DNA of 7,591 nucleotides from Actinomycetes bacterium (GTDB lineage Bacteria; Actinomycetota; Thermoleophilia; Gaiellales; Gaiellaceae): NCBI GenBank assembly GCA_025350775.1, contig JANXXF010000403.1, positions 1 to 7,591 of the forward strand, in the 5' to 3' direction. Below are positions 1-7,591 of the stretch, piece by piece. The notes under the pieces are model-generated. The model made no database searches. It worked only from the letters and a program-made list of their open reading frames with translations, and had not been told where the DNA came from. The translations under genes were made by a program, and so were the position numbers. How positions within the stretch are numbered: position 1 is the first letter of the stretch; each line of letters starts with the position of its first letter.

Positions 1-374
1 GCCGCGATCGCCACGTTGCCGAACACGCAGAAGCCCATCGCCCTGCGCGGCAGGGCATGGTGGCCGGGCGGCCGGCCCACTGCGAAGCCGCCGCACTCGA
101 CCGCGGCGATCGCCGCGCCCGCCGAGAGCAGCGCCGCCTCCCAGGTGCTGGGCGAGCCGGGCGTGTCGCCGTCGAGCCAGATCTCGGAGTGGATGCCGCG
201 GATGTGCTCGACGTGGGCCGCCGTGTGGCAGCGCAGCAGCGCCTCCTCGCTCGCCGGCGCGCACTCGGTGTACCCGGGAAAGTGCTCGAGCAGCGCGACC
301 AGGCGCGCCGGCGTCTCCGGGTGGTGCCCGGTGGGATGGAGCTCGGCCATGCGCGCGTGCCCGACGATCTCCAT
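1..374 (-). CDS. Histone deacetylase family (AcuC/HDAC-like) hydrolase, N-terminal part
   Basis: This gene is partial: 124 codons are visible and the C-terminus lies beyond the left edge. The frame read from the ATG at 374 shows the hallmarks of the arginase/deacetylase-fold zinc amidohydrolases. Near the N-terminus is HPTGHHPETPARL (residues 13-25), the counterpart of the family's 'HPERPxRL' element. Later come RPPGHHA (101-107), which carries the paired catalytic histidines, and GFCVFGN (114-120), the usual 'GFCxFNN' element. The zinc-binding Asp/His residues would follow and are not in view. Family members remove acetyl or acyl groups from lysine or polyamine substrates in the cytoplasm; the substrate here cannot be told. 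The start lies 10 bp after the exonuclease stop and has no clear Shine-Dalgarno, so it is probably translated from the same transcript by coupling. Family assignment is firm, exact function is not. Confidence 0.88.
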   Translation of the reverse strand, partial: MEIVGHARMAELHPTGHHPETPARLVALLEHFPGYTECAPASEEALLRCHTAAHVEHIRGIHSEIWLDGDTPGSPSTWEAALLSAGAAIAAVECGGFAVGRPPGHHALPRRAMGFCVFGNVAIA

Positions 375-384
375 GCGCCCGAGT

Positions 385-1227
385 CTACGAGGCGCTGAGC
401 AGGCGCGTCGCGAGGCCGTCGAGGCCCCAGGCGCGGCCGAGCGCCGCCGCGCGCTCCCACGTCGGCTCGGCATCCGGCAGCTCGGGCAGCGGCGCCGCCC
501 GGTCCATCGTGGCGATCCGGCGGTATACGAGGACAGCGTCCGCCTGGTCGCCGAGCAGCCCTGCGGCGATCACGGCGTCCAGCGTGCCGTGCTGCTGCAG
601 GAGGGCCGCGCCCTTCTTCTCGCCGATGCCGCGCGCGCCGGGGATCCGGTCGGACGGATCGCCGCGCAGCGCGACGAAGTCGGGCACCTGGGCCGGCGAC
701 ACGCCGTAGCGCTCAAGCACCTCCGTCGGTCCGATCCGCGCCAGCTCGCTCGTGCCGCGCACAGGCGCCAGCACCGTCGTGAACGGCGAGGCGAGCTGGT
801 AGGCGTCGCGGTCGGAGGTGAGGACGAGGCAGGTGCCGCCGGCGGCCTCCTCGGCTGCCGCCGCCGCGGCGAGGAAGTCGTCGGCCTCGTAGCCGCCGTG
901 CTTGGCCACGTGGAACCCTAGCGCCGCGCACAGCTCCGGCAGCAGGTCGAGCTGCTCGACGATCTCGGGGTCGAAGTCGCGCCCCGACTGGTAGCTCGCC
1001 AACAGCGCGTTGCGATAGGTCGGCGCGTCGAGCGTGTCCCACGCCACGAGCACCGCCCGCGGCTTCGTCGCCAGCCAGGCGCGCTGCGCCATCAGCGCGA
1101 CCCCCTGCAGCGCGTTGCCCGGGGCGCCGCCGGTGCGCCGGATCTCGCGCGGCAGCCCGTGGAAGGCGCGGTGCGCCAGCGAGTCGCCGTCGATCGCCAG
1201 CAGCGGCCGCCCGGCCGCTGCGCCCAT
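385..1227 (-). CDS. 5'-3' exonuclease (Pol I 5'-nuclease / FEN-like domain protein)
   Basis: This is a stand-alone 280-residue protein of the family formed by the N-terminal domain of DNA polymerase I and T5/T7 flap exonucleases; there is no polymerase domain. It would cleave 5' flaps or RNA primers using divalent metals. The metal-binding acidic set is present: AIDGD (11-15), VAWD (61-64), YEADD (113-117) and TSDRD (137-141). The helix-hairpin-helix DNA-binding element follows as RGDPSDRIPGARGIGEKKG (188-206), with the usual GDxSDxIPG core. The basic 'YxxxR' part of the arch reads SYQSGR. No key residue is missing and the length is normal for the single-domain form. Two starts are possible: ATG at 1227, chosen here because the conserved fold begins a few residues later, or GTG at 1242, which adds five residues. 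Neither has a Shine-Dalgarno, and both lie inside a 29-bp tandem duplication. The gene sits 117 bp downstream of the acyltransferase and 10 bp upstream of the deacetylase gene. Confidence 0.92.
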   Translation of the reverse strand: MGAAAGRPLLAIDGDSLAHRAFHGLPREIRRTGGAPGNALQGVALMAQRAWLATKPRAVLVAWDTLDAPTYRNALLASYQSGRDFDPEIVEQLDLLPELCAALGFHVAKHGGYEADDFLAAAAAAEEAAGGTCLVLTSDRDAYQLASPFTTVLAPVRGTSELARIGPTEVLERYGVSPAQVPDFVALRGDPSDRIPGARGIGEKKGAALLQQHGTLDAVIAAGLLGDQADAVLVYRRIATMDRAAPLPELPDAEPTWERAAALGRAWGLDGLATRLLSAS

Positions 1228-1278
1228 GCCCGGGAGGTTCACGGCGCCACGCCCATGCCCGGGAGGTTCACGGCGCCA
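1221..1278. repeat. Perfect 29-bp tandem duplication over the exonuclease start
   Basis: Two identical 29-bp copies lie head to tail at 1221-1249 and 1250-1278, and the first five bases of a third copy follow. On the minus strand each copy carries the string GCCGTGAACC and a downstream ATG. The left copy therefore supplies the exonuclease start (GTG 1242 or ATG 1227), while the same GTGA in the right copy supplies a TGA at 1270-1268 for a short upstream frame. Because 29 is not a multiple of three, the two copies are read in different frames. The identity of the copies suggests a recent duplication, probably by replication slippage. Confidence 0.95.
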
Positions 1279-1344
1279 CGCCCGGGGGCGCCTCGCTGGA
1301 CGGCGCCTCGCCCGCGGGCGCCACGCTCGGCGGCGGCGGCACCG

Positions 1345-1956
1345 TCACAGCTCGGCGTGCAGCGCTGCGATCGCGGCCATCAGGCGGTCGGTAGCGACCT
1401 GCGCTGCATCGCGCGCGGGCTGATCGTGCAGGTCGGAGAGGTCGAGCGGCTGTCCGTACGAGACCTGCAGCCGCTGCAGCCGTGCCAGCCCGGTGGTGCC
1501 CTTCAGCGCCGCCGGCACGAGCGGCACCCCGGCGCCGATCGCGATCCGGGCGGCACCGGTGTGCGGCCGCGGCTCGTGCTTCTTGCGCAGCCCCTTCGAC
1601 GGTCGCGTCCCTTCCGGGAACATCGCGACGATCTCGCCGTCGCCCGCCAACTGCATCGCCACGTTGAGGGCTTCGAGGTCGCCCTCGCCACGGCGCACCG
1701 GGAAAGCGCCGCCCGCCAGGAGCACCCGCTTCAGCACCGGGTTGAACAGCTCCGACTTCGCCATAAAGCGAAGCTGCCGGTGCGGCCAGAGCGCCATCCC
1801 GAGCGCCCACGGGTCGAAGTTGGAGTTGTGGTTCGCGGCCAGCACGTAGCCGCCTGCGGCCGGCAGCTGCTCGAGGCCGCGCGCCTGGTAGCGGTAGACG
1901 CCGTGCACGACCGGCCACGCTGCGGCGCCGAGAAAGATGTAGGGGACGGGAACCAT
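1345..1956 (-). CDS. plsC: 1-acyl-sn-glycerol-3-phosphate acyltransferase (PlsC family)
   Basis: The 203-residue product belongs to the PlsC/LPLAT family, which moves an acyl chain to the sn-2 position of lysophosphatidic acid to give phosphatidic acid, the precursor of membrane phospholipids, at the cytoplasmic membrane face. Motif I is NHNSNFD (42-48), with catalytic His43 and Asp48. The motif II region is AFPVRRGEGD (84-93). Motif III, FPEGTR (113-118), binds the glycerol phosphate. VPLVPAALKG (144-153) corresponds to motif IV. The N-terminus is mildly hydrophobic (IFLGAAAWPVV), consistent with peripheral membrane attachment. The ATG at 1956 is preferred because AGGGAG lies 10 bp upstream and the family fold begins at once; the frame is open to an ATG at 2094, but that would overlap the divergent topoisomerase gene. 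Family is certain, but paralogs with other acyl acceptors exist, so the substrate is an inference. Confidence 0.9.
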   Translation of the reverse strand: MVPVPYIFLGAAAWPVVHGVYRYQARGLEQLPAAGGYVLAANHNSNFDPWALGMALWPHRQLRFMAKSELFNPVLKRVLLAGGAFPVRRGEGDLEALNVAMQLAGDGEIVAMFPEGTRPSKGLRKKHEPRPHTGAARIAIGAGVPLVPAALKGTTGLARLQRLQVSYGQPLDLSDLHDQPARDAAQVATDRLMAAIAALHAEL

Positions 1957-1966
1957 CGCGGGGATT

Positions 1967-1972
1967 CTCCCT
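1967..1972 (-). promoter_or_regulatory. Shine-Dalgarno of the acyltransferase gene
   Basis: On the minus strand the sequence is AGGGAG, followed by 10 bp and the ATG at 1956. It decides the start against the longer open frame reaching 2094. The spacing is at the long end of the normal range. Confidence 0.6.
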
Positions 1973-1975
1973 GAA

Positions 1976-1989
1976 CGCGGCCGGCCGCG
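1976..1989. repeat. 14-bp perfect palindrome in the divergent intergenic region
   Basis: The sequence CGCGGCCGGCCGCG equals its own reverse complement. It lies 20 bp upstream of the acyltransferase ATG and about 55 bp upstream of the topoisomerase start, between the two divergent genes. It could be an operator, but short GC palindromes also arise by chance at this base composition. Confidence 0.5.
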
Positions 1990-2028
1990 GGGTTGCTCCC
2001 GGCTGCCCGCGGGGTCGCCCCCGGCCTT
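1985..2028. repeat. Imperfect 22-bp tandem direct repeat between divergent genes
   Basis: Units 1985-2006 and 2007-2028 match at 17 of 22 positions, and 17 of the first 19 agree. Both begin CCGCGGGGT and continue with a C-rich run ending in CCCGGC. The period is close to two helical turns, so two identical proteins could bind on one face. The repeat fills most of the 88-bp divergent region and ends just before the topoisomerase -10 candidate. Confidence 0.6.
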
Positions 2029-2031
2029 CGC

Positions 2032-2037
2032 TAAGGT
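2032..2037 (+). promoter_or_regulatory. Candidate -10 element of topB, possible leaderless transcript
   Basis: TAAGGT fits the TANNNT -10 pattern. Transcription would be expected about seven bases after the hexamer, at 2044-2045, which is the first base of the GTG chosen as start. No convincing -35 is visible. The same bases contain AAGG (2033-2036), which could instead act as a weak Shine-Dalgarno eight bases before the GTG, so the two readings compete. Confidence 0.4.
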
Positions 2038-2044
2038 GTCGGCC

Positions 2045-4306
<2,262 letters not shown>

Positions 4307-4356
4307 GCGCCGAGAAGCCGCCGAGCCGCCGCCGAGCCGCCGTCGGCCGGAATACG

Positions 4357-4372
4357 CGCGGCTTTCCCCGCG
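4357..4372 (+). terminator. Weak hairpin terminator candidate after topB
   Basis: CGCGG (4357-4361) pairs with CCGCG (4368-4372) around a six-base loop, about 50 bp after the topoisomerase stop. A pyrimidine- and T-rich stretch (TTCTCTATCATTGTCTCC) follows. The stem is short and there is no uninterrupted T run, so this is only suggestive. The preceding 4316-4342 holds three copies of AGCCGCCG, which look like simple GC-rich repetition. Confidence 0.35.
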
Positions 4373-4404
4373 TTCTCTATCATTGTCTCCCCATCGCGAC
4401 TGCT

Positions 4405-4483
4405 GACCGTCCTGCCGTGTTCGCGGCGCGGGTGGGAAAACAAGGATTTCCGTTGTAAGCTGAGAAGATTCGGCAGGACGTTC
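4405..4483. repeat. 13-bp inverted repeat flanking the sigma-gene promoter candidate
   Basis: The left arm GACCGTCCTGCCG (4405-4417) and the right arm CGGCAGGACGTTC (4471-4483) are reverse complements at 12 of 13 positions, with 10 consecutive matches. They are 53 bp apart. The possible -10 element TAAGCT at 4456-4461 lies between them, so the right arm would fall at or just after the transcription start. It could be a pair of binding sites for one regulator or, in a longer transcript, a stem. Confidence 0.6.
4456..4461 (+). promoter_or_regulatory. Candidate -10 element for the sigma factor gene
   Basis: TAAGCT fits TANNNT and sits in a locally AT-richer patch (about 4436-4470) within an otherwise GC-rich 231-bp intergenic region. 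The expected start near 4468 would give a leader of about 70 bases. There is no recognisable -35. A small GGAAA/TTTCC dyad (4435-4439 and 4447-4451) lies just upstream. Confidence 0.35.
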
Positions 4484-4528
4484 CCGGCGGGTCCCCGCCC
4501 CTGCTAGTCCCCTTGTTGGAAAGGACGT

Positions 4529-4532
4529 AGGA
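4529..4532 (+). promoter_or_regulatory. Shine-Dalgarno selecting the TTG start of the sigma gene
   Basis: AGGA is followed by five bases and TTG at 4538. Upstream the frame is closed by TAG at 4505-4507, and no ATG or GTG occurs between that stop and residue 63, so the site fixes an unusual TTG start. Confidence 0.6.
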
Positions 4533-4537
4533 AGCTC

Positions 4538-5614
4538 TTGACCTCGAATCAATTGCAAGAGTTGCTGGAGAGCGACCAGGCGAAGATCATCTTCGACAAC
4601 GCCGAGCTGCGCGGTCATATCGACCCCGCCGAGCTCGAGGCGTTCTCGCTGGAGCACGACCTGTCGGCCGACGAGATCGAGGAGCTCACGCGCGAGATCG
4701 AGCGCCTGGGTCACGAGATCGGCGTGGCCAAGGCGAAGGCCGAGGAGGCCGAGCCGGTCGTGATCGCGCCGATCGAGCAGCACGAGATGGTTGGCACCGC
4801 CGACAGCCTGCAGCTCTTCCTCGCGGACGTCGGGCGCCACAAGCTCCTGACGGCGGCCGAGGAAGTTGCGCTGGCCAAGGCGATCGAGCGCGGCGACACG
4901 ATCGCCAAGCGCCGCATGATCGAGTCGAACCTGCGCCTCGTCGTCTCCATCGCCAAGGGCTACCGCGGCCTCGGCGTCCCGTTCCTGGACCTCATCCAGG
5001 AGGGCACGCTCGGCCTCAACCGCGCGGTCGAGAAGTTCGACTGGCGCCGCGGCTACAAGTTCTCGACGTACGCCACCTGGTGGATCCGCCAGTCGGTGCA
5101 GCGCGCCGTGGCCAACCACGCGCGCACGATCCGAGTCCCCGTGCACGTCGTCGAGCGCCAGCAGAAGCTGTCGCGCGCGTCGCGCCGGCTGGAGGTCGAG
5201 CTGGGTCGCGAGGCCACTCGCGAGGAGCTGGCCGAGGCCACCGGGCTGCCGCTCCAGCATGTCGACGAGGCGCTCGGCGCAGCGCAGGCATCGGTGTCAC
5301 TGAACCAGACGGTGGGCGCCGACGACGAGGGTGAGCTCGGCGACCTGTTCGCCGACCGCGAGGCCGCCGACCCGTTCGACGAGGCCGAGGAGTCGCTGCG
5401 CCGGCAGGGCGTGCGCAAGGCGCTCGACTCGCTGCCCGAGCGGGAGCGGCGCATCCTGGAGCTGCGCTTCGGTTTCGACGGCGAGCCGTGGACGCTTGAG
5501 GCGATCGGTCACGAGCTGGATCTCACGCGTGAGCGTGTCCGCCAGCTCGAGAGTCAGGCGCTCGCCCGGCTGGCGTCGCTGCGCGAGCTTGCATCGCTGG
5601 CTGCCAGCGCGTAA
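4538..5614 (+). CDS. rpoD: Sigma-70 family RNA polymerase sigma factor, RpoD/SigA type
   Basis: The 358-residue protein directs RNA polymerase core to promoters. The N-terminal ~80 residues are acidic and helical, like a short region 1.1, so length and architecture resemble SigA of Gram-positives. Region 1.2 is DSLQLFLADVGRHKLLTAAEE (about 89-109). Region 2 runs about 125-205: NLRLVVSIAKGYRGLGVPF, DLIQEGTLGLNRAVEKFDW, then KFSTYATWWIRQSVQRAV (2.3, -10 melting) and ARTIRVPVHVVE (195-206, 2.4/3.0). Region 3 spans about 210-280. Region 4 (about 292-350) has LPERERRILELRFGF and the helix-turn-helix TLEAIGHELDLTRERVRQLE, which reads -35 elements. 'VANHARTIRV' and 'ERVRQLESQ' vary from the commonest primary-sigma wording (ADQARTIRI, ERIRQIEAK), so a closely related group 2 paralog is possible. 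The TTG start is supported by AGGA and the lack of alternatives. The 231-bp leader region suggests separate transcription from topB. Confidence 0.93.
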   Translation: MTSNQLQELLESDQAKIIFDNAELRGHIDPAELEAFSLEHDLSADEIEELTREIERLGHEIGVAKAKAEEAEPVVIAPIEQHEMVGTADSLQLFLADVGRHKLLTAAEEVALAKAIERGDTIAKRRMIESNLRLVVSIAKGYRGLGVPFLDLIQEGTLGLNRAVEKFDWRRGYKFSTYATWWIRQSVQRAVANHARTIRVPVHVVERQQKLSRASRRLEVELGREATREELAEATGLPLQHVDEALGAAQASVSLNQTVGADDEGELGDLFADREAADPFDEAEESLRRQGVRKALDSLPERERRILELRFGFDGEPWTLEAIGHELDLTRERVRQLESQALARLASLRELASLAASA

Positions 5615-5638
5615 CCGGCGCTCGCCACACGGGAAGTT

Positions 5639-5668
5639 CGGAGGGGGCCGCGAGAGTGGCCCCCTCTG
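5639..5668 (+). terminator. Strong hairpin after the sigma gene, GAGA tetraloop
   Basis: Positions 5639-5651 pair with 5656-5668 to give 13 base pairs, two of them G-U, closed by a GAGA (GNRA-type) tetraloop at 5652-5655. The core is GAGGGGGCC against GGCCCCCTC. It begins 24 bp after the stop codon. No T run follows (the tail reads CATAGTGAATACTCTC), so it may terminate without a U tract, as often described in high-GC actinobacteria, or protect the mRNA 3' end. Confidence 0.65.
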
Positions 5669-5717
5669 CATAGTGAATACTCTCTAGACAGCCTTCTCTC
5701 GCACCGGTAGACCCTGT

Positions 5718-5723
5718 TACGAT
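5718..5723 (+). promoter_or_regulatory. Candidate -10 element of the peptide transporter operon
   Basis: TACGAT fits the TANNNT consensus well, preceded by GT. By standard spacing, transcription would start at 5730, exactly the A of an ATG that opens a 10-codon frame. A -35 is not convincing; TAGACA at 5685-5690 is too far upstream for this -10. A hairpin of eight pairs (5720-5727 with 5732-5739, loop TCAT) overlaps the predicted start. Confidence 0.4.
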
Positions 5724-5729
5724 CGCCTC

Positions 5730-5758
5730 ATGGCGGTCGCGTCCACTAGGAGGGAATC

Positions 5759-5762
<4 letters not shown>
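5730..5762 (+). CDS. Possible 10-codon leader peptide overlapping the binding-protein start
   Basis: ATG at 5730 opens a frame of ten codons (MAVASTRRES) whose TGA (5760-5762) overlaps the GTG start of the binding-protein gene as GTGA. Codons seven and eight are AGG AGG and double as the Shine-Dalgarno of that gene. The ATG has no Shine-Dalgarno of its own but coincides with the transcription start predicted from TACGAT, so it could be translated as a leaderless message. This is an inference from position; such a short frame could be chance. Confidence 0.3.
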
Positions 5763-7429
<1,667 letters not shown>

Positions 7430-7442
7430 CCACCTGCTGACG

Positions 7443-7495
7443 GGTAGCCGGCGGACGGAGAAGCAGCATGGTGCGCTTCGCCGTCCGTCGGTTGC
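7443..7495 (+). promoter_or_regulatory. Long stem-loop covering the permease ribosome-binding site and start
   Basis: Bases 7443-7464 pair with 7475-7496 in register: 21 of 22 positions pair, counting four G-U wobbles, with one A-G mismatch (7459/7480). The innermost 13 positions pair 12 of 13 with Watson-Crick pairs. The loop, 7465-7474, contains the ATG at 7468-7470, while the GGAG Shine-Dalgarno (7457-7460) is inside the left arm. As RNA this should hinder initiation on the permease cistron, or shield the upstream binding-protein mRNA from 3' exonucleases. Confidence 0.6.
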
Positions 7496-7591
7496 TGTTG
7501 CTCGTCCCGATTCTGCTCGGGCTCTCGATCATCGTCTTTCTCTGGATCAGGGCCCTGCCCGGCTCGCCCGCCGAGTCGTTGCTGGGTGAGC
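7468..7591 (+). CDS. Peptide ABC transporter permease (DppB/OppB type), N-terminal part
   Basis: The gene is cut by the right edge after 41 codons. The visible part starts MVRFAVRRLLLLVPILLG, a basic N-terminus followed at once by a long hydrophobic helix ending near LWIRALPG, then SPAESLLGE. The pattern 'RRLLxLxPxLxGxSxxVF' and the small-residue 'PGSPAE' after the first helix match DppB/OppB-type inner-membrane permeases, which form half of the translocation channel with a DppC-type partner. It lies 38 bp after the binding-protein stop with GGAG seven bases before the ATG, so the two form an operon; DppC and ATPase genes are expected beyond the window. The start region is folded into a long stem-loop, which may lower permease output relative to the binding protein. 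Confidence 0.85.
   Translation, partial: MVRFAVRRLLLLVPILLGLSIIVFLWIRALPGSPAESLLGE

Noticed and set aside
16..921. A plus-strand frame over the deacetylase and exonuclease genes
   Set aside because: The minus strand encodes clear deacetylase and exonuclease motifs in this span; the plus-strand product has no domain logic.
4316..4342. Three AGCCGCCG octamers after topB
   Set aside because: They are irregularly spaced simple GC-rich repeats without spacer structure, so not a CRISPR array or a defined element.
5685..5713. Alternative promoter TAGACA, 17 bp, TAGACC before the binding-protein gene
   Set aside because: Spacing is right but the -10 lacks the conserved final T; TACGAT at 5718-5723 fits better.

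Overview
The window is an ordinary-looking stretch of chromosome from a very GC-rich bacterium. Its wobble positions are so GC-rich that long stop-free frames appear antisense to real genes. GTG and TTG starts, GC-rich codon use, a primary-type sigma factor and the overall look of the proteins suggest an actinobacterial lineage, possibly Thermoleophilia (Gaiellales/Solirubrobacterales). That placement is an inference, since no rRNA or marker gene is present.

Layout: three minus-strand genes occupy 1-1956, in transcription order a PlsC-type acyltransferase, a stand-alone 5'-3' exonuclease of the Pol I 5'-nuclease type, and the N-terminal part of a histone-deacetylase-family hydrolase that runs off the left edge. 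A compact divergent region (1957-2044) carries a palindrome and an imperfect 22-bp tandem repeat, and separates this cluster from a plus-strand topoisomerase III gene (2045-4306). After a 231-bp gap with a weak terminator, a possible promoter and a long-armed inverted repeat comes a sigma-70 (RpoD/SigA-type) gene with a TTG start (4538-5614), closed by a strong GNRA-capped hairpin. The right end is the start of a DppA/OppA-type peptide ABC transporter operon: a solute-binding protein (5759-7429) and the first 41 codons of the DppB-type permease (7468 to the edge).

How the genes relate: the left cluster is probably one transcript (gaps of 117 and 10 bp), but its three products act in phospholipid synthesis, nucleic-acid processing and deacetylation and do not form an evident pathway. 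The topoisomerase and the sigma factor are housekeeping genes with their own signals. The binding protein and permease are partners in one importer.

I found no mobile element, CRISPR array, tRNA, rRNA or evident novel multi-gene system. The unexpected structure is in the control regions: a long stem that buries the permease ribosome-binding site, a possible leaderless 10-codon leader ORF overlapping the binding-protein start, a perfect 29-bp duplication over the exonuclease start, and an inverted repeat around the sigma-gene promoter candidate.
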